From the NCBI GenBank assembly GCA_029641185.1, contig JAPWGK010000014.1:1-64000 (forward strand): 64,000 nt of DNA, given 5' to 3'. The position numbers were made by a program, and so were the translations under genes. Below are positions 37,020 to 48,551 of the stretch, piece after piece; position 1 is the stretch's first letter, and each line of letters begins with the position of its first letter. The stretch comes from Pseudofabraea citricarpa (Eukaryota; Ascomycota; Leotiomycetes; Helotiales; Dermateaceae). Under the pieces are notes generated by a model. The model saw nothing but the letters and a program-made list of their open reading frames with translations. It was not told where the DNA came from and searched no databases.

Positions 37020-37470
37020 AGCCTTTGTTTTCATACTAGATGTGTGAAGCGTGTAATGATACCAACGTTAGAGGAGTAAAGATGGAATGAACTGGGCCTC
37101 ATAGGATGGCTTTGTATGGACGTAATGAATCAAATATTATCTTTCTCTTGCCCTTGACTCGACCATGGACGATAATGACTACCGGTAATTAAAACGCATC
37201 GCTTTCTTTATTGCAGAAGTGCAGAGGAACGCCTCTTGGCTTGCAGCACAGCAATAGTGTAACGGTCACGTGTGAGGGGTCTTCCCCTTTCTCCTGATGA
37301 TCCTTGGCGCATAATTGACGATGCCATCAACTTTACCTGACAACATCACATTGATACGCATCAGCACTCATCACTCTTTCTGCATTCTCGGTCTAAGTAC
37401 ATGTTCACCCTGCCTGCACCCTCCATCCTGCATGCGGCTCATGCTGACCTCTGTTCAAGACCAAGCAGAT
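37020..37470. other. Intergenic between convergent genes
   Basis: Contains the 3' ends of the small stress-type gene and the DUF1330-like gene, which face each other. No gene seen. Confidence 0.4.
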
Positions 37471-38199
37471 TCACAACTCCGTCAAGCAACACAACCCGGA
37501 GTCCTTCGTCGTTCCGACCTTGTGTTTCTTATCCAAGAACTTATACTCGTCGCTTGCAACCATCTCTGCGAAATGCTGGAGTGAAGGATAATGCACGAGG
37601 GCAACATCCTCCCATTCCGACTCCTCGGCCACCTCCCCGAATAGCTTGGCAGCACATCCGTGTTTAGGTCCAAGGACCTGTGTGAAAACGGGTACATATC
37701 CCATGAATTGCTCTTTCTTCCCCGGATTGAACGCCAGCAAGCTGAAGATCGAGATAGGAACAGCACCTCTGTTCTTGGAAAACGTGTCGAAGAACGTCTT
37801 AAGGCTGGGAGTGATGGGGATTTCGATCTCTTCGTCCTCGGCTTGTGAGATTTCGATCTTTGTACCCTGTAGTAGGGGAACATCTTCTTTGGTTGCATTT
37901 TTCAGTTGATGGTTGAGTGTGTCGAATGATGTGGCCATCTGCTCTGGTACATGGACCTGCAACGACCATTGGTGTTCCGTCATTGATGCGATAACATCCG
38001 GAAGAGGATCCGTGTTTGGGATACACAGAAATACATTCCAGTGGATGTTACGTAGAGCTTCAGCAGATGGGGCAATGATCCAATACTCAATCCGGGCTGT
38101 AACAAGTGGTTTGACGGTGAGTGAAGTTGCGACAGAATGGAGTTCTTCGATTGAGTATGCGGTCGAAAGAGCGAGCAGGTGTAGCGAGTGGCTTGCCAT
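37471..38199 (-). CDS. DUF1330-like alpha/beta-barrel domain protein
   Basis: Single-exon protein of 242 residues starting at MASHSLHLLALS; a GTG-initiated extension upstream is less likely. The C-terminal half (about 145-242; VPISIFSLLAFNPG then FTQVLGPKHG, EWEDVALVHYPSLQHFAEM and EYKFLDKKHK) matches the layout of DUF1330-type dimeric alpha/beta barrels: beta strand, gap, a large hydrophobic face, then Phe-x-x-M and a terminal Tyr-rich helix. The N-terminal half is a diverged partner domain of similar size with Glu-rich linker. Its role is unknown. The gene sits at the edge of the catabolic-type cluster and is transcribed in the same direction as the dehydrogenase at 38559. CGGAATTCCG at 38323-38332 lies upstream. 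Confidence 0.7.
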   Translation of the reverse strand: MASHSLHLLALSTAYSIEELHSVATSLTVKPLVTARIEYWIIAPSAEALRNIHWNVFLCIPNTDPLPDVIASMTEHQWSLQVHVPEQMATSFDTLNHQLKNATKEDVPLLQGTKIEISQAEDEEIEIPITPSLKTFFDTFSKNRGAVPISIFSLLAFNPGKKEQFMGYVPVFTQVLGPKHGCAAKLFGEVAEESEWEDVALVHYPSLQHFAEMVASDEYKFLDKKHKVGTTKDSGLCCLTEL

Positions 38200-38558
38200 G
38201 ATTGCGGTTGCTTCTCTCACACATCGAACTTGTCTTTTCTTATATCATTTTGTCCAATATCATTTTGTCCGTCGACTTTGTGGTGTCCTAACTCGCCTGG
38301 TGACTCACATGGCGAGCTTTGGCGGAATTCCGCTCGTCAAATCTCGTCTGGGCACTTCTGTCGAGAGGGGGTATAACAGGCACCCATGCTTACTGGGACT
38401 TATCAGACGCATGTTCTATTACCTGCCATCATGGCTTAGAAGTTCAACACTATTATGAGACAGACTTGGCAACACAGGCATGTTCCTCAAAACACAGTCT
38501 TATTACAACAGACAGCCCACTGTCGATCCCAAGACTTCTGTACAATCTCCCTTGCTTC
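38200..38558. promoter_or_regulatory. Short intergenic with CGGAATTCCG palindrome
   Basis: Upstream of the DUF1330-like gene and downstream of the acyl-CoA dehydrogenase. Contains CGGAA and TTCCG abutting as a perfect 10-bp palindrome at 38323-38332. This is the half-site that recurs in cluster promoters, but here it is everted with zero spacing, so it may be coincidental. Confidence 0.35.
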
Positions 38559-40354
38559 TCATATCTTTGCTCTAACTCCAGACTTATCTCCGAGAAAACC
38601 CTGCACCCTTAATGCTCGCTTGACTGATAAATCTAACATGATCTCCTCACTCCCACCTGGTACCGAGATGGCTTTCACATCTCTCCAAATCCTTTCTACT
38701 CTCTCGCCACGCCCACCGCGTGTTAAACCAATACCTCCCAGTATCTGAATTGCGTCGCGAACTACGTTTTGAAGTACAATTCCCGAGTGTGCTTTGAGTT
38801 GAGCAATCTGGCCTGCCAGATACAGATCTGCATCGGCAGGATTAAGAGAACCCAGCTGGAAAATTAGAGACTAGGTGGGTGGGTTCTGGTAAGCACTAGC
38901 TCTGAGGGTCGAATGAGTCTTAATTTACCTCGATCCAAGCCTGAAGTGCTTCAGTCTCACGCGCCATGTTAGCAAGTTTGTATCGAATGACCGCTATTTT
39001 GTCAGTTATTCTTCAAATCCACTTTCGGGAATGCTACATACCGTGGTTTACAAGCTTTTGTCCAAAGGTTTCCCGAGAAGAAGCGTATCTATAAAGCATC
39101 CAATAGTTAGGGATGTTTGTTTTCATGATGCAATGCGGACTTACGAGATCGAATCCTCTAAGCATACTCTTGAGCATCTCAATGATTGCCATGAAATAAA
39201 AAGTCTCTGTTACTCATTGTCAACAGGGATCATATAATCAAATTGTGATATCTGCTCCTACCTCGTGGTTGAAGTTTGACACAATACACTTGAAGCCTTT
39301 TCCAACCTCACCTACAACATTCGCTACTGGTACAAGAACCTCATCAAAATCAACAAATGCTGTTCCAGCAGACGAAGAACCTGACATTTTCATATGGCGA
39401 ACCGATACTCCATCTGTTTTCGGAACAAGTAGCATTGTCATACCATCTGCCGTAGTTTTGGTCAAGGTGAGAAAATAGTCGGCATACATGCCTGAAGTTA
39501 TCCACTATTTTTGTCAGTCCGTGATCCTTATGAGAGTGACCACCAAACCTTTTTCTGTCCTGTCACCTTGTAGTGTTTGCCATCCGGGGTCAGTACTGCC
39601 TCGGTAGCAATTCCTTGTACATCTGAACCTGCATCTGGCTCGGTAATTGCAAGACAAAGCCTTTTTTGTCCAGAGAGAACTTCTTTGGCGACCCTATTAT
39701 AGTGAGCTTTTGCAATCGCGGTGCCAGGGGTACCCGAATCACCTTGTCCTTAACTCAATTGAGCCAAATCTTTGAACTGCAGGCATGCATAGCGTCTTTG
39801 TTATAAGCGTTAGCCATCTATCTTCGACGGGGATGCTGTGAAACATAACATACCACACCACCTATGAGGCCATTTTGGACGCTATCGGGGTCAATGTATG
39901 CTCGCCAACCTCGAATTCCACTTAACATACCCAATTCCACCAACTCGGTTCAGTTCATCATGGATAATAAAGTCATGAAACCCGTCCCATTCCTCCGGCT
40001 TCACGCCACCCATGATGGGAAAATTTCCAGCCCATTCCTCGGGGACTGCTTTTCCTGCAGCCATTGGCATGAGCACCCCATCAGCTGCAGCCTTTCGGTA
40101 AATTTCTTTCGGTAACATCTCCTCTTCCTCCCATTTTGAGGCAAATGGTATGATATTCTGCCACGGATTTTAGCCAGCTAAACAATAGGTTATATCGGCG
40201 GGCCTACCTCTTCTACCCAAGCCCGCATGGCATCTCGCAACCGCCGGTGAGAATCTTTCAAATACGGAGACGGTGACCCACGTGACCAGGCTGGTTCTGC
40301 GAATGGTATGGTAGAGCCATGATGCCAGACACTGGTGTTAGATGCAGCCGACAT
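38559..40354 (-). CDS. Acyl-CoA dehydrogenase with -AKI C terminus
   Basis: Ten exons (40208-40354, 39931-40157, 39854-39881, 39743-39795, 39549-39693, 39262-39504, 39145-39206, 39042-39088, 38929-38993, 38559-38855) join in phase to 437 residues. The protein has the N-terminal helical domain, LCLAITEPDAGSD (flavin/substrate motif), KKWITSGMYADYF, VPGGSEEIMLDL near the end, and NHERL, whose Glu281 fits the catalytic base of LCAD/IVD-type enzymes. It oxidises an acyl-CoA to the 2-enoyl-CoA with FAD. The C-terminal tripeptide AKI is a known PTS1 variant (as in the Candida tropicalis multifunctional enzyme), suggesting peroxisomal location. An in-frame TAA near 39,748 falls within introns of the correct model. 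It shares a 483-bp promoter with the divergent P450. Confidence 0.88.
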
Positions 40355-40837
40355 GGCTGCTGGAACAAGTAGATTGAAAAGTATGTGGTTGGCTCTCAGA
40401 AATCCCCAAGGATAATTTCAGCCTTCCATGTACGAAATAATCCGATTAAAAGAGATTTCTGAATTCTCAGGGCATAACCAAAATAAAGTTGATTCCGCGA
40501 CAAGCTACTGCCATGGCTCAGCCTCCCCGTCGCTTAACCAAAATTCCGAGTTTGGCGGAAGCGACCCGGAATTTTACCCGCAGTCCAAACGCGGGGGCGG
40601 AGAAGATTCAGATGTTACCTTGGATCAAATGGCGAATGATAACGCAGGCATTATGTCAGAATCATCGACTCAACCGTCTTTGAATTACTAAGGAACTCAA
40701 ATTCGGCCAAAAACGGCATCTTTTTGCCGGTTAAGCGATTATTCGACAAGTTATGAGAGAATCATGGTCCTGTTGCATAGATCCTCCATCATAACTTTGT
40801 GAAGCTAAATATTATTCTCCATCAACCCAAATCCAAG
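40355..40837. promoter_or_regulatory. Bidirectional promoter with paired TTCCG/CGGAA sites
   Basis: Shared upstream region of the acyl-CoA dehydrogenase (minus) and P450 (plus). TTCCG at 40544-40548 and CGGAA at 40556-40560 form an inverted pair with a 7-bp gap; further half-sites lie at 40493-40497 and 40567-40571. CGG-containing inverted repeats are the usual targets of Zn2Cys6 dimers; binding here is inferred. Confidence 0.5.
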
Positions 40838-42587
40838 ATGCTTCTTGAATCGATCATTGCTCTCCGTGGTGGCTATGCGGTCCTTGGACTCTTGCTCCTC
40901 TTTACTTTCTCAAAGGCCTTGTATAATAGATATGGGCACGGTCTCAACAATATCCCAGGCCCATTTGTTGCCTCACTTACAGATTATTGGCGGTTGTTTC
41001 TCGTATGGGGTCGTCGTCCCGAGGTTACACATTGCAAGCTTCATGAGAAGTATGGCGATCTAGTCAGGATAGGTCCCAGGACTGTTTTGGTTGCGGATTG
41101 GAATGCGGTCAAGAAGATATATGCCTTGAATGCTGGATACATTAAGGTGGGCAAAGCAACTTTCACTAATACTGAACGAGGGAGAGTTCAACTGACCTTG
41201 GGGTGTTGCTGATAGTCCGGCTTTTATCCTGTCCAGCAAAACATCGCTCAAGGGAAGCGATTGCATTCTCTCTTCAACAGCCAAGATGAGAAATTCCATT
41301 CCAAACTAAGACGCTCCGTTGCGAATGCCTACTCGATGAGCAACCTTGTTCAGTTTGAGCCGCTGGTCGATTCAACGATCGAGGCTTTCATCACGCAGCT
41401 TGAACAGCGGGTCGTTGATCGTCCTGGTGATGATGGCGTACTCGATTTCGGGACATGGCTTCAGTTCTATGCTTTTGATGTCATTGGCGAACTTACCTTT
41501 TCACAGAGATTGGGGTTTGTTGATGAGGGAAGAGACATCGATGGTGTTATAAGGACCCTTGAACGCATGCTGAATTACTTTGCTGTGGTAAGTGGAGCTG
41601 TTCCGAACACACGTTGCTATAGCTAATTATCTGGCTAGGTTGGGCAAGTTCCATGGCTTGACAATCTGCTGATGAAGAATCCTGTTCTATTGTGGTGCAA
41701 CGATCATGGCCTCATTGATACTACATCTCCGGTCGCTATATTTGCTAGGGCACGAATTGCAACGAGGTTGAGCGCAAAAGGTGCATCCGAAGAAGCCGAC
41801 GAGACGCGAAATTCACATCCACGACGCGATTTCCTCGATCGGTTTTTGGACGCCAACAAAAAAGACCCCGCATTCATGAGCGATCAACGGGTTCTTGCTC
41901 TCACAGTAGCCAATGTCTTTGCCGGCTCCGACACAACGGCCATCACTCTCCGGGCAGTTTTCTATTTCCTTCTGAAAAATCCACCCAATCTGGCCAAACT
42001 TCTTGTGGAACTTGAGAGCTCTGACCTTGGACCGAAAGAGCGAATCGTATCGTGGGAACAAGCCCGCGACTTGCCTTATCTCAGTGCTGTGATTCAAGAA
42101 TCTCTCCGTATACATCCTGCCGCCGGATTACCTCTCGAACGCATCGTTCCTAGCAATGGGCTAGAAGCGGCAGGAAAATTCATTCCATCCGGTACCATCG
42201 TCGGCGCGACTGCATGGGCGTTGCATGCGAAAGAGAGCATATTTGGAGCAGAACCCCAAGTCTACCGACCGGAGAGATGGCTAGACGCTTCTGAAGCAAA
42301 GCGGACCGAGATGAATAACGCACTCTTCTCTTTCGGGATGGGAGCAAGGACCTGTATCGGCAAGAATATCAGTTTGTTGGAGATGTACAAACTTGTCCCA
42401 ACGATTCTGAGACGGTATGAGGTTTGTGTTCTTCCGTGGATGTTCTGGTAAACGAGTACTAATTTCCCTGATGCAGGTTACTTTTGCTGGAAGCGAGAAA
42501 AATGAGTGGACGCTACATAACGCGTGGTTTGTTAAGCAGTCTGATTTCTTTGTCAAAATTAAAACTAGAGGTGGGGGCCCAAAATGA
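40838..42587 (+). CDS. Cytochrome P450, pisatin demethylase-like
   Basis: Four exons (40838-41146, 41216-41587, 41639-42421, 42477-42587), all phase 0, encode 524 residues. An N-terminal hydrophobic anchor (about 10-28) and the IPGP hinge indicate an ER-membrane P450. AGSDTT (322-327) is the I-helix oxygen-activation motif. ESLR (381-384) is ExxR, PERW (438-441) the clamp, and FSFGMGARTCIG (457-468) the haem-binding loop with Cys466 as thiolate ligand. Overall wording (DYWRLFLVWGRRPEVTH; LHEKYGDLVRIGPR) resembles the fungal pisatin-demethylase type, whose members oxidise plant phenolics and other aromatics; the substrate here is unknown. Divergent from the acyl-CoA dehydrogenase and next to an organic-acid-type importer, so a role in substrate entry or detoxification is plausible. 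Confidence 0.9.
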
Positions 42588-43613
42588 GGAAGATGTAAGC
42601 GGGTTGGATTATGGATGTATCATGAAGATATGGTGGCAAGAAGAGCAACTTGACGGATAGTATCGTGAGATTGTATATTCTCAAATCAAAAATGCTAGCT
42701 CGCTTAAACCAGTCTTTTTTACATCGACGAAGTAAAGAATTGTACAATCATCACCACAAGATTACAAGCTACTATGCAAAGAACCGGGAGATCAGGATAT
42801 AAATGCGAGCGGAAGTTGTAAAAAAGAGGCTTCGAAATAAAGCTGCCGCCGGGATTCAAAACACGTCCTTGAACGCTAGCCACTCGGTCATTATTCAGAA
42901 TGTCTGATCACGGGTGAGGTTTGTCAATAAACTACTCTGAAACAGCAGTTAAAAGTTATAGTTGGCTGTATTTGTAATAATTATTTGGTGTTGAATGTGG
43001 TAACTTGACTTATAGCTTTGAGTACTACTCTCAATCCATCACGTGTAGATAAAATCACGTGGTATTTCTCAAAATGTTCTTCTCGTGTCCTCCTTTCTGG
43101 AAATTTTGTGGATTGTTGGTAACTTATCTATTAGGATGTACCCCAATAGTTATAGACTCCAATGGCAGTAATGCTAATAAGCAGGCGATGATCTTCCTAA
43201 AGGAGCGATTAAGCGAGCACGTCATTATTTTCCAGAATTGCGAATATCTTAAATGGTCAAACATACCATACGTGAAGGATGGGATCGCGGCTAAGACTCC
43301 ACTATTACGGTTCTTGCGAAGGATTCTGCAGCCTTATCGGCGACTCAGGCCTGTAGAAAATCTGGATGCCGTCCATCTCACCGGTACGCGCATACCAATG
43401 CGTGTAGATTGTCCTGAAGGGGGGCACTTTGAATGGGATGGGGAAGAAAAGTGGTACCTTACCGCGGAGATAAAGGAAAGTGACTGTGTAAAATTTCTGC
43501 CGCTGCTTGAAATAAAGGAGCTGGGTTGTCGCTTTTTGCCTTGATGTTTCCTCGAATGCTTTCTCTCCTTTCCCATCAATCTTATTAGTCATCCTATCAT
43601 CAAAGATAGATTC
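42588..43613. other. Intergenic, weak reading frame only
   Basis: About 1 kb between the P450 and the MFS transporter. A 157-codon frame on plus (43074-43544, starting MFFSCPPFWKFCG) has an N-terminal hydrophobic stretch but no recognisable domain. I give it low weight. One CGGAA half-site lies at 42810-42814. Confidence 0.35.
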
Positions 43614-45413
43614 ATGGCTGCAGTAGATTCAGCTGCGGTGATACCCGCTAGCGAGAAGGCTGTACATCCGGTTTTGTCGGATGCTGCTGAGAGCAAGGAA
43701 CAGGATGAGGAACAGAATGAAGCAATTGTGAAAGATTGGACAGATGCCGAGGAAAGAGCAGCTACCCGAAAGTAAGTCGCCTTGCAAATTGATTTTTGTA
43801 AAAAGACAACTGATTTTTTCAAGGATCGATTTTATTCTATTACCAATTCTTGGCCTGGCATTCTTCTCCTTGCAGCTAGATCGAGGTAATATTAGTGCTA
43901 TCTTGACCTCGACTATCTTAAAAGATCTCAACCTCACTACTGATCAGATCAATGTTGGTAGCCAGCTTCTCTCCGCTGGTATTGTTTTGACTGAGATTCC
44001 GTCCAACATTATTCTCCAGAAGGTTGGACCAAGAGTATGGCTCTCGGTACAAATTCTAGCCTGGGGTTTAGTCGCTACATTCCAAGCTTTTATTACCAAT
44101 TACGCATCATATCTTGCTACCCGACTTCTTCTCGGTCTCCTTGAAGGTGGCTTCATCCCGGGTGCCTTGTACTATCTATCTACTTGGTATAAAAAGAGTG
44201 AGACCGGCTCTCGAACTACATTGTATTTCTTTGGTCAGATGTTTTCCGCGGCTACGTCAAACTTGATCTCATCACGCTTGATCAAGCTACATGAGACCGG
44301 TGGTTTATCTGGATGGCAATGGATTTTCCTCAGTGAGTTAACACTTTCCAGCTTTATCTTTAGAAGTGAGTGAACTAATGAATTTCTAGTTGAGGGGCTC
44401 ATGACCATTGTAATTGGGCTCATGTTCATAGTTCTGGTTCCTCCAAAAGCTGGGGATGGCAAAGCATTGATCTTCTTGGGTCGTTGGAGCTATTTCAACG
44501 AACGTGAATCTCACATAATCCGTAGCCGGGTTCTTCTTGATGACCCCAAGAAAGCTCGGGGCAACATCAAGATTACCGGGAAAGATATCTTAGAGACCAT
44601 TACCAATGGCCGGATTATCCAGCATTTCCTCATTACCTTCGTCGCCATGACGGCTTTCCAGGGTTTGGGCCAGTACACACCAAGTTTGATTAGAACAGCC
44701 GGGTTCACTTCTTCTCGAGCTATTGCACTTACATCCGTGCCAGTTTATTGTGGCATGGTTTATGTGTTTATTCTTTCCTATTTTGCGTGAGTCTTTTGAA
44801 TCCCTCTTATATGAGTTTTCTAATGCCCAACTAGTGACAAGAGTGGTCATACTGGACCCTTCGTTCTCTTCGGCCTCACATGGAATGTTATCAGTTATAC
44901 TTGTCTTCGAACCTTGCCAGACAGCGCAGGAAGATGGAAAAAGTATGGCATGATATGTATTACTAATACATCTTATGTCAGTTATCAGTAAGCTTTCAAT
45001 CACCGTCTGTCAAAATGTGGGAGACAGTTGACCAACATTATATCTTAGTATCCTGAATATCAGTTGGCTGTCGGTTTATTGCAAGACTCCTCAGCAGCGC
45101 AGTGTCGCCATGGCGTAAGTTATTACTCTTCCATTTATATTCCATCATACTTTACAACAGCAAACTAATTTTGAACAAAAGTGTTATTATTATGGCTGCA
45201 AATGGATCTGGTATCCCGGGATCTCAAATATTCAGATCTGATGATGCTCCCAAGTACCGTCGTGGCCGTACTATTATCTGTGGACTTGTTGCTGGAGCTT
45301 GGGTGCTTGCGCTGGCTTTAAATGTCCAATCTTATATTGCCCAGAGAAGGGCGAAGAGAGTACAGGAGCCGGCTGCTGATATTGAACGCGAATCTGAAGA
45401 TATAAAGAAGTGA
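43614..45413 (+). CDS. MFS transporter, Dal5/anion:cation symporter family
   Basis: Six exons (43614-43771, 43824-44332, 44390-44786, 44835-44987, 45049-45114, 45182-45413) give 504 residues with matching phases. After an acidic cytosolic N terminus, about 12 membrane helices follow. LDRGNISAI (the family's D-R-x-N in helix 1), RLLLGLLEGGFIPGALYYLS, TGWRWIF-like GLSGWQWIFL, and NISWLSVYCKTPQQRSVAMA near the end are hallmarks of the Dal5/Tna1 anion:cation symporters. These import carboxylates such as allantoate, nicotinate and other vitamins or aromatic acids with protons. The tail is charged and cytosolic. Inferred role: plasma-membrane uptake of the pathway's acid substrate. Confidence 0.9.
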
Positions 45414-45810
45414 ATATTATACATCAGCCGCATAGAGCAGTAATGTTGGAATCGTAATAATGATTCATTTATAAGGGTACCTGTGTAACGATTGACGTCG
45501 TATTCCTACCCAAACACATGCATTGTCAGTTCGAACTCTATGCCTGAACTATTTCTAACCAGACTCGGCTATCTTTAATAATCTACCAATTGGAAATGTG
45601 GAAATCGATGGCTGATCGATGTGTGGCTGGTTAGGTATTGCCTTGAACAGACAGTCCTTGCTAGCACATATATATATACATTAGTGTACTCATGTCTGTA
45701 TTAACAATCTCTCGATTAATATGCGGCGATAATTTGTTTTACTATATTTCTCAGTTACTGCAAGGCTTTGAATTTGCGAGTATGTCCTTGGTTATGTTTA
45801 CATGGTATAT
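45414..45810. other. Intergenic between convergent genes
   Basis: 3' flanks of the MFS transporter and the FAD monooxygenase. No gene seen. Confidence 0.4.
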
Positions 45811-47237
45811 CTAGAGATTCGACTTATACTGCTTCGCCCATTCCCGCTCAGCTTCTTTGACTGCATCATATGAATACAACCAGTCAGTGAAAAGGGTATT
45901 TCCCATGAGATTTGGGCTTCCATTATAATCACCCGCGCCCAGAATTTGAGTTCTCATGTCCAACATTGGTCCCTTCGACATATGAATGAAGAATCTATTT
46001 GTCCAAGATCCTCTCTGGATGGCATGAACACGACTAAGTCTAGTAGACTTGTAGATCTGAAGTAGATTGGGAAGCTCATCGATCGAGGAGATATGGGAAA
46101 GAATTGTGCCCAGTGCAGAAGCATCTTCTATGGCCATGGCTGCACCTTGGGCAAGATATGGAAGGGTGGCATGAACACAATCACCGAGTAGAACCAGCTT
46201 GTTACTAGGATGAATCCAGTCGCTAATTGGTGGCAAGTCTACCAGTCGCCACCGTTCTACATCTTCTGGTAAAAAGGCCAACAGTTTATCCACACTTTAT
46301 TAAGTCAATTAATAAACCTGCGTTTAATCGAGGTAGGAATATCTTACGTGCTGTTCCATCCTGCATATGCTTTCTTGACCTCGGTTGCACTTGCAGGTGC
46401 TTTATAGCCAACCATTTTTCGATCATCAGGGATGACCATCAACAAGTTGAAGTATTTCTCCTTCGAAACATTGTACCTATCCACTTGTTAGCATATTATT
46501 TACAAATACACTCTTTGAATAATATACCCAATGATATGATGATCTGGGCCCAGCCACTGCTCAAATCCAGGACGCGTACTAAGCTCAGAAAGTTCTGGGT
46601 CTGCTCTGAGTTTCTCAGCTGGAATGACAACTCGAAAGCAAGAATCGCCTGTTTCATGAGGTTCTGTAGTCACACCCATCGCCTTTCGAGCAATACTCTT
46701 CACCCCATCCGCAGCAACAATGAGGTCTCCTTTCACTTTTGACCCATCTACAAGAACGACCGCTCCTTCTTCCGGCAAGTACTCTACTACTTCACTCGAT
46801 TTGCGAACATCTGCGCCGCATCTTCGAGCCGCTTGGAGCAGTACTTTATGGTAATCCGGTCTGAAAACTTGCCAGTACGGGGCTCCAAAACGTTGACGTA
46901 CATTGTAAAGATCGGTGTGCCCAGCAGGCCTTCCAGTCTCCCAGCTGCGGTAATTTATCTTGTCGGGCTGTGAAGCGATGGCCTCCATTTGCCCTTCGAG
47001 GCCCCATCGCATTAGCTCTCGCGAGGCATTCGGCGGTACTTGTACACCTGCGCCTATCTAATACCAATTTAATGCCTATTATTTTCTGGAAACAAGATAT
47101 ATACATACCTCCCCAAACTCGGCTGCTTGCTCTAAAACAATAACTTTGTGACCAGCTTTGCGCAAGGCAATGGCACTCCCCAGCCCACCCATACCTGCCC
47201 CTACGATCACAATCTGGAGGGTTTTAGAGGCTTTCAT
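45811..47237 (-). CDS. FAD-dependent aromatic hydroxylase (salicylate hydroxylase-like)
   Basis: Four exons (47109-47237, 46528-47057, 46348-46476, 45811-46294) give 423 residues in a continuous frame. It is a group A flavoprotein monooxygenase of the PHBH fold. QIVIVGAGMGGLGSAIAL (8-25) is the FAD-binding GxGxxG motif. DLIVAADGVKS (154-164) is the DG motif that binds FAD and NAD(P)H. LVLLGDCVHATLPYLAQG (296-313) is the GD motif contacting the FAD ribityl chain. Relatives hydroxylate or oxidatively decarboxylate phenolic acids using NAD(P)H and O2. C terminus is SNL, only a marginal PTS1. Transcribed codirectionally with, and 250 bp downstream of, the alpha/beta-barrel gene at 47488. Confidence 0.9.
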
Positions 47238-47487
47238 GATTGCGTCTTGATTTTGGAAATGGAAACAAGAAATGAAATCATTGAAGTCGTAAAAATGAAG
47301 CACGATATTTGAATGAAATGCCATAGATTGATGATGTACTAATTGCTAATTGTTGCTGGGTAGGAATTGCCGACCCGCTTTATCCACGTTCCGTTGCCAT
47401 TCCGAACACCGACGCGGAACAGTCTTTCCTTATTCATGAAATAGATTTCCCATGGTCTTGGTGACAAAGAGGGGGAAGATAATTCCA
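47238..47487. promoter_or_regulatory. Promoter of FAD monooxygenase with three half-sites
   Basis: TTCCG at 47389-47393 and 47400-47404 (direct, 6-bp gap) and CGGAA at 47414-47418 lie within 30 bp, about 150-180 bp upstream of the start codon. The region also holds the 3' end of the preceding gene. Confidence 0.5.
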
Positions 47488-48097
47488 TTACAAGTGAGAA
47501 ATTATTTTACGTTCATAGCTATACCAAAGGACATCAACTTTTCTCCCAACCTCGGGAGCTACTTGTTTGCCAGTCAGCTGTATTGGCTTAACCCTACAGT
47601 ACGTTCCGCTGCTATCAAGACTCTCCGCAACAACCCCTGTACAGCATTGCCCTTCCACCTGGATATCTGCGCCGCTGAAAGTAATTCGCGAATGTTCTGA
47701 TTGTCCTAGGCACCCGAGGCTGCTGAACTTATAGTGATCAATCGTGGGTGGGCCTCGCGACAGAATTCCCAATGCTGCAAAAAATGGTGCAGATTCTTCT
47801 TTCTGTGTAAACTTTTTATGTGCTTCCAAACTTTTCCATTCTGTGATAGAAATGGCCCAAACTTGCGATTTTTCGTTGATGCCTGGATTCTCAATTTTCA
47901 TGCCTATCGATTGTTCAATTCAGTATCGTATCTTAGCGCATGGTGCGAAACATACCAGTTCGCACGGAAACCATACCATCGTCCTTTAGAAGTACTGGTA
48001 AGAGGTCTTGTTGAAACTTTAGGAGGAAGTCGGGAAAAGAAACGGTAAGAGGAATCTCTACGACTTCCGTCACGATGCTTGAATTTGAGAAAGCCAT
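47488..48097 (-). CDS. Antibiotic-biosynthesis-monooxygenase-like alpha/beta-barrel protein, -SHL end
   Basis: Exons 47956-48097 and 47488-47903, joined across a 52-nt intron (GTATGT...CGATAG), give 185 residues. VTEVVEIPLTVSFPDFLLKF, then DGMVSVRTGMKIENP, VWAISITEWKSLEAHKKF and FFAALGI follow the strand-helix-strand layout of ABM/NIPSNAP-type dimeric ferredoxin-like domains (W-x-S-x-E-A-H-x-x-F is typical). A second strand-rich half follows. Such proteins are small oxygenases, isomerases or accessory folds in metabolic clusters. The C terminus is SHL, a consensus PTS1, predicting peroxisomal import. It is divergent from the alpha/beta hydrolase across a 454-bp promoter. Confidence 0.75.
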
Positions 48098-48551
48098 TCT
48101 ATTGCTTTCTGATGGTGGACAACGTTGATGTCCAGTCGATAAATTGCAAATAACATAAAGTTGGGCATTTTTCTACTATGAAAGGAATTTTTCGGACATG
48201 AATTCCAGTTACGAAGCATATGATTCCGGTTGGCGTTCCGTAGCTGTCACCAACTATTCTCCTAATCTGTTTCGCTTGCGACCGACTTCGACCGTATTAT
48301 CATAAGTGTACCGCTACAAGAGCCGCTGCAGTGGAGAGTTGAAGAACATTCAACTTTAAGTCACGGGAAAGGTTAAAGTCAGGAATACTCCAAAGTCCGA
48401 GACGAAGCTTTCCGGCCAAGAGGGACTCGGCTTACAAAACCCCAACTCTTCGACCTACTGCATGAGCTTCATACTTCACAAATTTGAGAATAATACGGAG
48501 CACTTGGCCCTTTTTGAGAAAATAATTTGCCTCGGTGGAGTTTGCGCCAGA
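48098..48551. promoter_or_regulatory. Bidirectional promoter, barrel protein / hydrolase
   Basis: TTCCG at 48224-48228 and 48236-48240 form a direct pair with 7-bp gap; another lies at 48410-48414. An in-frame upstream ATG at 48462 would extend the hydrolase by 30 residues. Confidence 0.45.

Noticed and set aside
39730..39780. In-frame TAA that made the acyl-CoA dehydrogenase look like a pseudogene
   Set aside because: A splice model with correct phases and family-matching sequence on both sides removes it, so the gene is treated as intact.
43059..43544. 161-codon frame starting with GTG (ATG at 43074) between the P450 and the MFS gene
   Set aside because: No domain, no splice context, and doubtful composition; listed only as a weak frame in the intergenic entry.
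48462..48551. Upstream in-frame ATG extending the alpha/beta hydrolase by 30 residues (MSFILHKF)
   Set aside because: The extension is not typical of the family, whose members begin near the THTI-ASYPRFP segment; the start at 48552 is preferred but not proven.
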